Notes: generated by a model not told the origin, from the letters alone. A stretch of 17,312 bases of DNA from Planctomycetaceae bacterium (GCA_031278315.1 JAITKS010000244.1:1-17312); one strand, 5' to 3'. Counted from the first letter of the stretch, positions 1 to 8,571 are shown. Made by a program: numbers and translations.

Positions 1-1976
1 GGAAATGTTTCAAAATTCGGCACAATTCCGTTTTGTAACGGGTTCCTAATTTCGTGTTTGTAAAACTTTGTCTTACCTGACGGTTTTGCGTTGCGCACAG
101 AGATAATTGCCGTGTCAATATAAGCATTGGCGAACATGTCGTAAGGTAATTGGACAATCAGAAACAAGTCTGTCTGTTCGATAATATCTGTGCGAAAAGT
201 CTTGAATTTTGCACCGGAAAACCATGTTGACGGCATGATCAATGTTACAATACCGCATGCAGCAGTGAGTTGTAACGCTCTTTCAGTAAAAGCAGTGTAT
301 GTATTATTGTTACCAATCGCAGACGGATAATCAGATAAAACAGCAGGAGGTAATTGTCCATACGGAGGATTGCCAATCACAATATCAAATTTGTCAACGC
401 CGAAAATCCAACGAGAATCAAAATACGGCGACGTTTGAGTTTCAGAATGATTCCAATCACATAACGCTTTGATACTGTCGTGATCACTTTTGTCGGCGAG
501 TTCTCGTTCCAAACGATAAATTCGTTGCCGTAATTGTTCTCGTTTCAGGTCATTGGTTTCGCTAAAATAATCTCGTTTTAAGTCGATAATCTCTTCAAAT
601 AAAATTTTGTAAGAATGAAAAAATAAACCGGCGATATTTATTCCTTTTAATGTATTCGCCGCAACAAATTTATAATCAAGATTAGGTAACGATTCGATAC
701 CGAAATTGTATTCTTGCGGAGAAGGCTGAATCTCCTGAATCAACGACAAGAATAAACGCAACATGGCAATTTGTACCGCCATTGGTTGAATATCAACGCC
801 GTAAATAACGTTTTGTAAAATTTTTAATTTTGTCTGATAACGTTCAGATTGGGACATTGTTTTTTGCGGATCGATACGTTGAATAATAGCGTTTACAATT
901 CCGCACGGAAATGCTCCGCTGCCGCAAGCAGGATCAAGAATTTTACATTGCAATAAATCATTCTTGGAATCGTTTTGCAAATAGGCGTCCAAACTTTCGT
1001 TGACCATATAATTCACAATTTCACGCGGAGTATAATAACTTCCCGTAACTTTACGGCGTGACTCTTTGTTGTCCGCATCGATGCAAGACAGTAAACATTC
1101 AAACATCTTACCGATAAATTCCGGATCAATAAATTGTGAATTATCGGTTTCGTCGAGTGTGTATTTATATTGCGAAAGAATATGAATAATTCCGGCAACA
1201 GAAAAATTACCGTCGAGTTCTTTGAGAGTTCGTGTTCTTGGGGCAGAAAAAAAATAGTCATCGTTGAGAGATATTTCGTCACCGGAATGTTCCGTGAAAA
1301 GTCCGCCGTTAAGAAACGGTATATTTTTATAAAATTGCTCACGAATTTTACTTTGATTTTTCATCAAGTTTTTATTTTCTAATTCTTTTTCATTCCGTTT
1401 ATTCATTGGAGTATTAAGAGAACGGAAAAACAAATTACGGATAATCGCCTTGTCATAACGAAATTCATTTTCTTTGAGATTATCTTCAATAAAGTTTTTT
1501 TCAAAAAGACAAGCGGGAACAAGTCCTTTTTCACGAAGAAAAAAGCAAAGCAGTAAACGTATAATCAGCCGCAACGTGTAATCGGGATTTTTAGATTCTT
1601 CCGTTGCCCAAAAATACCAGTTACGGAGTTCCTCGTAAAATTTTTGAGAAAGTTTTTCACGTTTGTCTTCGTTGTAAATTTTTTCTTTAATTACGGCAAA
1701 TGCTTTTTCAATATCTGTAACTGTGCATTTTATCCATTCGGAATTTTGACCGGTTTTATCAAATTGTTGAATTTGAAAACCTTGTTCGATCAAATAACGA
1801 TGAATCATTTTATCGATGTGAGAACGTTCCGTAATAATAGCGTCACGCCAAACAATTTCTTTTCTTACATTGAGTTCATGTTGAACACGTTTTTCAATAT
1901 CGCCGTTAGTTTCGCCGATTTTGAGATAACCGGAATGCTTGAAAATTTCCGGCGTTGTGAAGGCGTAAAGTTTCAT
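1..1976 (-). CDS. Type IIG-like restriction-modification protein: GIY-YIG-like nuclease fused to N6-adenine methyltransferase (partial)
   Basis: I translated the minus strand from the ATG at 1976-1974 to the window edge and found 658 codons with no stop or frameshift; the C-terminus lies outside. An in-frame TAA at 1994-1992 makes this ATG the first possible. Residues 1-84 resemble the T5orf172/Mug113 branch of GIY-YIG nucleases: LYAF at 3-6, GYLKIGET at 16-23, Arg30, a helix with HIDKMIHRYL at 53-62, then EW at 80-81. Residues 110-300 are helical and carry PFLNGGLF, common in large Eco57I-type enzymes. The methyltransferase follows: TGSYYTP at 311-317, the S-adenosylmethionine motif DPACGSGAF at 348-356, GVDIQ with the acidic residue at 395, and catalytic NPPY at 536-539. 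Known family role: one polypeptide methylates adenine and cleaves DNA; target recognition probably lies in the missing C-terminus. No Shine-Dalgarno is visible. Methyltransferase is very sure; nuclease activity is inferred. Confidence 0.88.
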   Translation of the reverse strand, partial: MKLYAFTTPEIFKHSGYLKIGETNGDIEKRVQHELNVRKEIVWRDAIITERSHIDKMIHRYLIEQGFQIQQFDKTGQNSEWIKCTVTDIEKAFAVIKEKIYNEDKREKLSQKFYEELRNWYFWATEESKNPDYTLRLIIRLLLCFFLREKGLVPACLFEKNFIEDNLKENEFRYDKAIIRNLFFRSLNTPMNKRNEKELENKNLMKNQSKIREQFYKNIPFLNGGLFTEHSGDEISLNDDYFFSAPRTRTLKELDGNFSVAGIIHILSQYKYTLDETDNSQFIDPEFIGKMFECLLSCIDADNKESRRKVTGSYYTPREIVNYMVNESLDAYLQNDSKNDLLQCKILDPACGSGAFPCGIVNAIIQRIDPQKTMSQSERYQTKLKILQNVIYGVDIQPMAVQIAMLRLFLSLIQEIQPSPQEYNFGIESLPNLDYKFVAANTLKGINIAGLFFHSYKILFEEIIDLKRDYFSETNDLKREQLRQRIYRLERELADKSDHDSIKALCDWNHSETQTSPYFDSRWIFGVDKFDIVIGNPPYGQLPPAVLSDYPSAIGNNNTYTAFTERALQLTAACGIVTLIMPSTWFSGAKFKTFRTDIIEQTDLFLIVQLPYDMFANAYIDTAIISVRNAKPSGKTKFYKHEIRNPLQNGIVPNFETF

Positions 1977-2092
1977 TGACTTTGTAATTGTTTACGATTT
2001 TTTAATAATGATACAATAGACACAGAGGACATTATTTATTGGGAAATTCAACATGTTTTTTGAATTGTTCACACATTTAATTTTCGGTTTGA

Positions 2093-2118
2093 GCCTGCTT
2101 ACCTATCGGGAAGCAGGC
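2093..2118. terminator. Hairpin between tpiA and the restriction-modification gene
   Basis: Perfect 8-base arms GCCTGCTT (2093-2100) and AAGCAGGC (2111-2118) enclose a 10-base loop containing TATCGG. It lies about 50 bases beyond the tpiA stop, in the direction of transcription. No strong T-run follows on either strand, so a terminator role is only plausible. It could instead be part of the leader of the restriction-modification gene. Confidence 0.4.
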
Positions 2119-2169
2119 ATTTACTCACTTATATTATCTATTACCGAAATTTATAGAATGAAACTCATG

Positions 2170-2925
2170 TTACGCTGATTTAACAATTTTTACAAACTGT
2201 GTAACTTTCAACGAAGCTCCTCCAACGAGTGCGCCGTCAACGTTTGGTTTTGCTAAAATTTCTTTTGCGTTTTCGTCATTTACGCTGCCTCCGTATTGTA
2301 TTCTTACAGAATCAGCAATATCTTTGCCGTATTTTTTCTCGATTAGATTACGGATAAAAACATGAACTTCTTCAGCTTGATCCGGTGTTGCAACTTTACC
2401 TGTTCCAATCGCCCAGACCGGCTCGTATGCAATTACACATTTTTTCATATCCTCTGCGGAAACATTTGCAAAAGAACCTTCGATCTGTTCACCTACAACT
2501 TTGTAAGTAGCTTCGGCTTCTCGTTCTTCCAGCAGCTCGCCGACACAAACAATTGGAATTAAGCTGCTTGATAACGCAGCTAAAATTTTCAAATTGACAT
2601 CCTCATTTTTTTCATGCAAGATATGCCGCCGCTCACTGTGACCTAAAATCACATATTTCACACCGGCATCAATCAACATCCCGACACTAATTTCACCTGT
2701 AAAAGCACCTTTATCTTTATGATAAACATTTTGTGCCCCGACACCGATATTTGTGTCTTTTAACAAAGCCGCAACTTGCTGAACATAAATACTCGGCGGA
2801 CAAACTGCAATTTCGACATCGTTTGTTCCGTTAAGTTGTTCTTTCAAACCGCCTGCCAACTCCAACGATGACGAAAGCGTAAGATTCATTTTCCAATTGC
2901 CGGCAATAAAAATTCTACGTGACAC
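2170..2925 (-). CDS. tpiA: Triosephosphate isomerase
   Basis: A 251-residue protein, the usual length for the family, interconverting dihydroxyacetone phosphate and glyceraldehyde 3-phosphate in cytosolic glycolysis. Visible active-site elements are GNWKMN at 9-14 (Asn10 and Lys12), the electrophile His96 in LGHSERR, and the catalytic base Glu168 in YEPVWAIGTGK. The phosphate-binding elements YGGSV (211-215) and VGGASL (234-239) follow. The start codon is GTG at 2925-2923, supported by a GGAGGAG at 2936-2930, the only strong Shine-Dalgarno in the window, and by alignment of the N-terminus with the family. The gene is alone: no gapA or pgk is adjacent. It points the same way as the downstream restriction-modification gene, 193 bases away, but a hairpin lies between. 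All key residues are intact. Confidence 0.98.
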   Translation of the reverse strand: MSRRIFIAGNWKMNLTLSSSLELAGGLKEQLNGTNDVEIAVCPPSIYVQQVAALLKDTNIGVGAQNVYHKDKGAFTGEISVGMLIDAGVKYVILGHSERRHILHEKNEDVNLKILAALSSSLIPIVCVGELLEEREAEATYKVVGEQIEGSFANVSAEDMKKCVIAYEPVWAIGTGKVATPDQAEEVHVFIRNLIEKKYGKDIADSVRIQYGGSVNDENAKEILAKPNVDGALVGGASLKVTQFVKIVKSA

Positions 2926-3342
2926 TAATCTCCTCCAATTTTTTTACTCGCATAATAAAATTTCATACGATAAATCGAAACGCACAAAAAATATATTTGC
3001 GATAGATTCAAACTCTAATAAACAAATCGATTCATCAAATTGTCATTTTGATCAATCGAAACAATCTGCAATATTTTAGCTGTTATAATTAGCTTGAAAA
3101 CAGGGCAGGACTAATTTGAAAAATAATAATATCGTAAAATAAACGTTGTCAAAAATATTCACGTGTCATAAATTCGCCGTGTTTCTTGTGTGACGAATAT
3201 TGAAAAAAAATTGGAAAGTACGGATTATATGTTTTGTAAGAGATAATAATGTGAAGATTTTCTGTTTTTTGATCATTTTTATTGGACTGATACGCGATGA
3301 TCGTGTAAATTAATTGTAATTCAATCCGCCTGTATTGGATTC

Positions 3343-3380
3343 GAATTGAATTTGAATTTGAATTTGATTTGAATTTGATA
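3343..3380. repeat. Short TTTGAA-type tandem repeat
   Basis: GAATTTG-like hexamer units recur about six times with small variations (GAATTG, GAATTTG, GATTTG). The last part, TTTGAATTTGATAT, also occurs at about 11384-11397 upstream of clpC. It is most simply read as slippage-prone low-complexity DNA. Confidence 0.6.
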
Positions 3381-3549
3381 TGTGTGTCGGCGGAAAGTAA
3401 GTTCGTGAGAATGTGTAGAGTTGAATTTAAGTTAAGATTGCATTATACATTTCATATTTTGCAATTCGGTTTTTTTACATAAAAGGAACAAACGAAAAAT
3501 TCTTTTCTGATGTCATACCAACAATATCGGCAACAAGAAATATTAGTAG

Positions 3550-3587
3550 TTTGCAGTCAATTAATTTATTGTAACAATAACTGCAAA
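3550..3587. promoter_or_regulatory. Nested dyad upstream of the Gly/Tyr-repeat gene
   Basis: Outer arms TTTGCAGT (3550-3557) and ACTGCAAA (3580-3587) are perfect complements. Inside is the near-symmetrical TTATTGTAACAATAA (3566-3580), with 7-base arms around one base. It sits 54-91 bases before the start codon, a position that suits an operator or a leader hairpin. Arms this short and AT-rich can occur by chance in a window of this size. Confidence 0.3.
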
Positions 3588-3626
3588 TTCAATTGTGAGG
3601 CGTATAACTCGAATATGAAATTAAAA

Positions 3627-3632
3627 AAGGAA
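3627..3632 (+). promoter_or_regulatory. Probable ribosome binding site of the Gly/Tyr-repeat gene
   Basis: AAGGAA lies about nine bases before the ATG at 3641 and matches the anti-Shine-Dalgarno in four to five positions. It supports this start, as does the signal peptide that follows immediately. Confidence 0.5.
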
Positions 3633-3640
3633 CATTTATT

Positions 3641-4522
3641 ATGAAAAGTCAATTTGTCAATTTGAAACAGATTTGCAGTGTTTTATTTTGCGGAATAATT
3701 TTTTTTCAATTATTTTTTTATGCGCTGCCGGCTTTCGGCGTTGAGCATAATTCTGTAACAGAGAAGGTCGATTTCTTTACGGCAATGAATAAAGGCGAAA
3801 TTGATGTAACTCTTACACAAAGTAATTCGCTTAGCGGCAGCATTACTATTAAGAATAAAACTAACAAAACGCTGCTTGTACAATTACCGTCAACTTTTGC
3901 CGGAGTTCCTTACAATGCCCAGGACGGAACATTGCCTACGGATACATCGACGACTCGTTCAACAAGTACGTCGGACACATCAACGACACGCAGCAATAAT
4001 CAGAATCAGGCGATAGGCGGCGGTTACGGCGGCGGATACGGAGGCGGTTACGGCGGAGGATACGGAGGCGGATACGGCGGAGGTTACCAAAGTTTGCCGC
4101 CTGAAAAAATTATTAAACATGATGTCAAAACAATCTGTCTTGAGTACGGAAAAAAAGAACCGCGGTCAAGTATTAAATATCGGATTATACCGCTTAATGA
4201 TTTTTCAGATAAACCTGAAGTCAATGTACTCTGTTCGATGATCGGTTCGGGGAAAGTTGATCAGTGGTCAGCGCAAGCTGCCGTTTGGCATTACAATAAT
4301 AATCTCGCATGGAGTGAAATCGCAGCCAAAAGAATAAAACCGCGAATCGATTCAATGTACACTGTACCGTTATTTTCACCGCAGCAAATCGCTTATGCTA
4401 TGAATCTCAGCAGGCAAGTTGAATCAATTGTTGTAAGAGAAAATTTGAACCGCAAAGTTAAGAAATCGAAAGTACAAATTTTCAAGTCGGAAGAAAATTA
4501 CGAATCAAACTTAGACGAATAA
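3641..4522 (+). CDS. Secreted protein with GYGG repeats, planctomycete-type family of unknown function
   Basis: A 293-residue protein. Residues 1-33 form a signal peptide: Lys9, a hydrophobic stretch about 12-29, then ALPAFG. Residues 43-92 form a compact domain (FFTAMNKGEIDVTL, then KNKTNKTLLVQLP and AGVPY). A Thr/Ser-rich linker covers about 97-119. Six GYGG/GGGY units at 126-149 are encoded by a 12-base DNA repeat at about 4015-4086. Residues 155-235 carry a conserved-looking core: KTICLEYGKKEP, then LCSMIGSGKVDQWSAQAAVWH and an LAWSEIAAK helix. From memory, planctomycete genomes encode secreted proteins of this layout with Gly-rich middles; I know no assigned function. The residual C-terminus (about 250-293) is charged and may be helical. 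It lies 49 bases upstream of hrpA on the same strand, but the intervening inverted repeats may uncouple them. An envelope location is inferred. Confidence 0.85.
   Translation: MKSQFVNLKQICSVLFCGIIFFQLFFYALPAFGVEHNSVTEKVDFFTAMNKGEIDVTLTQSNSLSGSITIKNKTNKTLLVQLPSTFAGVPYNAQDGTLPTDTSTTRSTSTSDTSTTRSNNQNQAIGGGYGGGYGGGYGGGYGGGYGGGYQSLPPEKIIKHDVKTICLEYGKKEPRSSIKYRIIPLNDFSDKPEVNVLCSMIGSGKVDQWSAQAAVWHYNNNLAWSEIAAKRIKPRIDSMYTVPLFSPQQIAYAMNLSRQVESIVVRENLNRKVKKSKVQIFKSEENYESNLDE
4015..4086 (+). repeat. 12-base tandem repeat encoding GYGG units
   Basis: Units of the form GGCGGTTACGGC or GGCGGATACGGA recur about six times in frame, with variation mainly at third codon positions (TTAC/ATAC, GGC/GGA). It is far more GC-rich than the surrounding DNA. 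The synonymous variation suggests selection to keep the protein repeat rather than recent slippage alone. Confidence 0.85.
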
Positions 4523-4530
4523 GAGTAAAA

Positions 4531-4567
4531 TTATAAATTCGGAATGCAGAATTTATAATTCCGAATT
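4531..4567. repeat. Two overlapping, mutually exclusive inverted repeats before hrpA
   Basis: TTATAAATTC (4531-4540) pairs with GAATTTATAA (4549-4558). AATTCGGAAT (4536-4545) pairs with ATTCCGAATT (4558-4567). Both have perfect 10-base arms, and they share bases, so a transcript could form one hairpin or the other but not both. The second ends four bases before the hrpA ATG and would bury the ribosome entry site. No T-run follows, so this is not an obvious terminator. Confidence 0.65.
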
Positions 4568-4571
4568 AAAA

Positions 4572-7500
4572 ATGACAAAGCATAATAATCAGATACAAGA
4601 TCGTTTTTATATTGATAATCGTAAACGTTTAATACAATCTTTAAATATTCAATTTGACGTTGACTTACCGGTTTCTATTTGCCGTAATCAGATTGCAAAA
4701 ACGATTCAGGATAATCAAGTAGTTGTGATTTGCGGTGAAACAGGTTCGGGCAAGTCAACGCAGCTGCCGAAAATTTGTCTGGAAATCGGACGCGGCGTGA
4801 AAGGAATTATCGGTCATACGCAGCCGCGCCGAATTGCCGCTCGATCTGTTGCCGCAAGAATCGCTGATGAATTACAAACTCCTTTAGGCGGTCTCGTTGG
4901 ATACAAAGTAAGATTTGATGAAAAAATCAGTCCGAATATTTTAATCAAATTGATGACAGACGGAATCTTGCTGGCGGAATCTCAAAATGATCGGCGATTC
5001 AATAAATACGATACGATCATAATCGACGAGGCACATGAACGGTCGCTCAATATTGATTTTCTACTTGGCATGATGAAACAAATTTTGCCGTCACGCAGCG
5101 GCTTGAAATTGATAATCACTTCGGCAACGATTGATGCACAACGATTCGCTGATCATTTTTCGGATCAAAAAATCAATTACGGCAATGCAGTACCAATTAT
5201 TGAAGTTGCCGGCCGATCATATCCGATTGAAATCATACATAATTCTCTTGACTACGATAATTTCAACGAATCAGACGAACTCAATACCGCCGATAACAAT
5301 GAAAATTTTAATTTGAACGAAATAGTTTCAGTTTCACGTGAAACTGATATACCTCAGGTTTCGGCGATTATTTCTGCAATTGAAGAACTCGCCGAACACG
5401 GCAGCGGCGACATTTTAGTTTTTCTCTCAACTGAAAAAGAAATTATTGAAACGAAAATTATTCTGGATCGTTATTTCATATCGAGCAAGAACAAAGCCGG
5501 CAGCCGAGTTGGTCAAGTTGAAATTTTACCGCTTTATTCACGATTGCCGACAAATAATCAACAGCAGATTTTTAAGAAATCATCTTATCGTAAAATTATT
5601 CTTTCGACGAATGTTGCGGAATCGTCTCTTACGGTACCGGGCATTCGATACGTTATCGACACGGGCAAGGCAAGAATAAGCCGTTATTCACCGCGAACAC
5701 GAACACAACGTTTGCCGATTGAACCGATTTCGCAAGCTTCATCTGATCAACGTGCCGGACGCTGCGGTCGAATCGGCGCAGGTATCTGTATCAGACTTTA
5801 TTCCGAACACGATTATTTACAACGTCCGAGATACACACCGCCGGAAATTTTACGTACTAATCTTGCGTCTGTTATTCTGCAAACGAAATCGCTTAAACTC
5901 GGCGATATTGAAAAATTCCCGTTTATCGACGCTCCGCAAACTTCGGCAATTGCAGACGGTTATAAAACGTTGTTTGAAATCGGCGCAATTGATTCGCAAA
6001 ATAATTTAACTGAAATCGGGCGAAAGTTAAGCCGGTTTCCTGTCGATCCGCGAATCGGAAGAATGATAATCGAAGCGGAATCAAATGATGTACTAAGCGA
6101 AATGTTAATCATTGCAGCTGTGTTAGAAATTCAAGACCCGCGAGAACGTCCGCGAGATCAACAAAACAAAGCTGACGCCGCTCATAACCAATTTCTTGAC
6201 CCGCAAAGTGATTTTATCGCTTATCTTAATCTTTGGGATTTTTATCACAATATTAAATCGAAAGCATCCGGTTCGAGTTTACGTAAAGCATGTAAACAAT
6301 ATTTTCTGTCGTTTAACCGAATGAAAGAATGGATTGATGTCCATCAACAATTACAAAATTTCACAAAAGAATACGGCATGAAAATTCAGGAACGTAAAAA
6401 TGATATTCAAAAAATTTATGAACCGCTGCACAAAGCAATCTTGTGCGGAGAGTTATCAGGAATCGCTGAACGAAGCACAAGCGTAGAATATAACGCTGCC
6501 GCAAGCGGAAATTCAATTAACAAGTTTGTAATTTGGCCAGGCAGCGGAATCAGAAAATTACATAACGCAAAATCAAAAGAACAAAATACTCAAAATAATA
6601 CCGCAGATAAAAATAACCGTAACGAAAATAATCTTAACGAAAATAACCGTAACGAAAATTCTGAAAATAAGCCGCTGCCGATGTGGTTACTTGCTATCGA
6701 AAGAATTGAAACAGAACGGCGTTATTTACGTACTGCCGCAAAAATAAATCAGAGTTGGATTGAACCGCTTGCAAAACATTTAATCAAACGAATTTATTCT
6801 GAAGCACATTGGAACCGCGAGACAGGATATGTTCACGCATACGAACAGACGTCGTTGTTTAGATTAGTTATTGTCGCAAAACGCCGCGTAAATTACGGAA
6901 CTATCGAACCGGAAACCGCAAGTGATATTTTTATACGCAGCGCTTTAGTTACAGGAGAAATTGATACTAATCTCGATTTCATAAATTACAACAAAGAACT
7001 AATTGAAGAGGCAAAATCATTGCAAGCAAAATTGAGACGTAATGATTTGTTGAAATCAGAAGACGCAATTTATGAATTTTATAGATCGCGAATCCCCGCA
7101 AAATTAGTTTACGATAAATGGTCGCTTGAAAAATGGATCAAATCGGAAAAACCGAATAACTTGTTGATGTCAATGAGCGATGTCTGCGAGGAAGATGTAA
7201 ATACAGATTTATTTCCGGATCAGTTAAAAACGTCCGACGGTTCACACGTTTTCGATTTAGAGTATAAATTTTCGCCCGGAGAATCCAACGACGGCGTAAC
7301 GTTGATAATTCATCGTGACGAATTGCGTCAAATTGATTATTCAATATTAAGTTGGCTCGTTCCCGGATTAGTTGAGCGGAAAATTATAGCGTTATTAAAA
7401 TCATTGCCGAAAGATTTGCGGCGTCAACTCGTTCCAATACCTGACACGGCACGAGAGATCGTTAAACGTCTTGAGTTCGGTTCAGACGAAATAGAAAAAC

Positions 7501-8570
7501 AGCTTGCACGCGAAATAACTAAATTCGCCGGACAAGCAATAAACGTTTCTGATTTCAATTTGGATTTATTGCCGGCAGAATTACAGATGAATATCCGTGT
7601 GATTGATAACGGCGGAAAAACTCTAACCGAAGGACGCAACCTAAATTTATTAAGACGTGAATTAGGAACAACAAATTCAACTGTTACTTCATTGATTGGT
7701 GATTCTAAATGGAATAAGTCAGAAATAACGAAATGGGATTTCGGTGAATTGCCTGAATCCGTGCCGGTTAATAGAGGTAAATCAACGATCAAAATGTTTC
7801 CAATGATCAGCGGAAACCAGCTTTGTCTGACCGACTCAATTGACCGAGCCGTGAGCGAAAGTAAATTAGGAATCGTAAGATTATTTTACCTTTCGATCAA
7901 ACGTGAAATAATTTCTCAAATAAAATGGTTACCGGAAATTGATAAATTACGGATTTACTCTCACCCGTTACCGGATTTTCATTTTGATGAAAATGTAGGT
8001 CAACTGATTGCAGCAAGAGCGTTTCAAATTGAATCGCAGCCAATTCCGAGAACTGCAAATGAATTTGAAATTCGGGCAAAAAATGCACAAACCCGTTTAG
8101 GAATTGCAACCGTTGAAGTATTGAAAGTAATATCACCGCTATTGACAGAATTTCACAACGCAAGATTAGCAATCGAAAAAATGAAAAATCCGCGAACAAA
8201 AGAAGCATGCGAAGAAGCAAAAATTAATTTAATGAGATTAGTCGAAAACGGCTTTTTATTAAAAACAGATTTCCAAATGCTGCGGGAATATCCAAGATTT
8301 TTCAAAGCCGTTCAAATCAGATTTGAAAAATTAAAAACCGGTAACGAAAATATCGACAAAGAAAATATGAAAGTTTTATTTGAATATCGTCAACAATACG
8401 AAAGAAAACTAGAACTACACAACGCAGCAGGAATAATCGATCCGGAACTAGAATTATTCAGATGGATGTTAGAAGAATATCGTGTTTCTCTTTTTGCCCA
8501 GCAACTCGGTACTTCGATAAAAGTATCAAGTCAAAGATTAGAAAAACAATTTGAAAAAATCAAAAAATAA
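4572..8570 (+). CDS. hrpA: ATP-dependent RNA helicase HrpA (DEAH box)
   Basis: A 1332-residue protein, close to the length of E. coli HrpA. Domains in order: a short N-terminus; the DEAH helicase core with Walker A GETGSGKST at 55-63, TQPRR at 83-87, DEAH at 152-155, SAT at 184-186, and motif VI QRAGRCGRIGAG at 393-404; a winged-helix/HA2 region about 430-560; an OB-fold region about 610-735; and the long C-terminal region of bacterial HrpA (DUF3418 type) from about 735 to the end. The family is cytosolic and unwinds structured RNA; in E. coli HrpA acts in mRNA processing and rescue of stalled ribosomes. Two Asn-rich insertions are unusual: about 226-255 between motifs III and IV, and about 668-702 inside the OB-fold region. 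The ATG at 4572 lacks a Shine-Dalgarno; it was chosen because the N-terminus otherwise matches the family. All helicase motifs look intact. Confidence 0.96.
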   Translation: MTKHNNQIQDRFYIDNRKRLIQSLNIQFDVDLPVSICRNQIAKTIQDNQVVVICGETGSGKSTQLPKICLEIGRGVKGIIGHTQPRRIAARSVAARIADELQTPLGGLVGYKVRFDEKISPNILIKLMTDGILLAESQNDRRFNKYDTIIIDEAHERSLNIDFLLGMMKQILPSRSGLKLIITSATIDAQRFADHFSDQKINYGNAVPIIEVAGRSYPIEIIHNSLDYDNFNESDELNTADNNENFNLNEIVSVSRETDIPQVSAIISAIEELAEHGSGDILVFLSTEKEIIETKIILDRYFISSKNKAGSRVGQVEILPLYSRLPTNNQQQIFKKSSYRKIILSTNVAESSLTVPGIRYVIDTGKARISRYSPRTRTQRLPIEPISQASSDQRAGRCGRIGAGICIRLYSEHDYLQRPRYTPPEILRTNLASVILQTKSLKLGDIEKFPFIDAPQTSAIADGYKTLFEIGAIDSQNNLTEIGRKLSRFPVDPRIGRMIIEAESNDVLSEMLIIAAVLEIQDPRERPRDQQNKADAAHNQFLDPQSDFIAYLNLWDFYHNIKSKASGSSLRKACKQYFLSFNRMKEWIDVHQQLQNFTKEYGMKIQERKNDIQKIYEPLHKAILCGELSGIAERSTSVEYNAAASGNSINKFVIWPGSGIRKLHNAKSKEQNTQNNTADKNNRNENNLNENNRNENSENKPLPMWLLAIERIETERRYLRTAAKINQSWIEPLAKHLIKRIYSEAHWNRETGYVHAYEQTSLFRLVIVAKRRVNYGTIEPETASDIFIRSALVTGEIDTNLDFINYNKELIEEAKSLQAKLRRNDLLKSEDAIYEFYRSRIPAKLVYDKWSLEKWIKSEKPNNLLMSMSDVCEEDVNTDLFPDQLKTSDGSHVFDLEYKFSPGESNDGVTLIIHRDELRQIDYSILSWLVPGLVERKIIALLKSLPKDLRRQLVPIPDTAREIVKRLEFGSDEIEKQLAREITKFAGQAINVSDFNLDLLPAELQMNIRVIDNGGKTLTEGRNLNLLRRELGTTNSTVTSLIGDSKWNKSEITKWDFGELPESVPVNRGKSTIKMFPMISGNQLCLTDSIDRAVSESKLGIVRLFYLSIKREIISQIKWLPEIDKLRIYSHPLPDFHFDENVGQLIAARAFQIESQPIPRTANEFEIRAKNAQTRLGIATVEVLKVISPLLTEFHNARLAIEKMKNPRTKEACEEAKINLMRLVENGFLLKTDFQMLREYPRFFKAVQIRFEKLKTGNENIDKENMKVLFEYRQQYERKLELHNAAGIIDPELELFRWMLEEYRVSLFAQQLGTSIKVSSQRLEKQFEKIKK
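6611..6665 (+). repeat. Imperfect in-frame repeat inside hrpA encoding N-N-R-N-E-N units
   Basis: AATAACCGTAACGAAAAT and a variant with ATCTT for CCGT alternate three times, encoding NNRNEN, NNLNEN and NNRNEN. The segment is a hydrophilic low-complexity insertion in the OB-fold region and is probably a disordered loop. It looks like in-frame slippage. Confidence 0.75.
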
Positions 8571-8571
8571 T

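Larger units (their letters stand above)
2926..3640. other. Intergenic region, 715 bases, AT-rich, divergent promoters
   Basis: It separates tpiA (minus) from the Gly/Tyr-repeat gene (plus), so it should carry both promoters, but I cannot place -35 and -10 boxes with confidence. It holds a bulged hairpin at 3318-3347 (AATTCAATCC against GGATTCGAATT), a TTTGAA-type repeat at 3343-3380, and a nested dyad at 3550-3587. A perfect TATAAT occurs at 3084-3089 on the plus strand without a recognisable -35. I saw no tRNA and no convincing small gene. Confidence 0.6.

Noticed and set aside
1013..1979. Short frames at 1013-1342 (minus), 1170-1382 (plus) and 1644-1979 (plus)
   Set aside because: All lie over the continuous restriction-modification frame on the minus strand, which carries recognisable motifs throughout; the short frames have none.
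2897..3079. A 60-codon plus-strand frame overlapping the start of tpiA
   Set aside because: It overlaps tpiA antisense, has no ribosome binding site, and its composition is that of translated AT-rich spacer.
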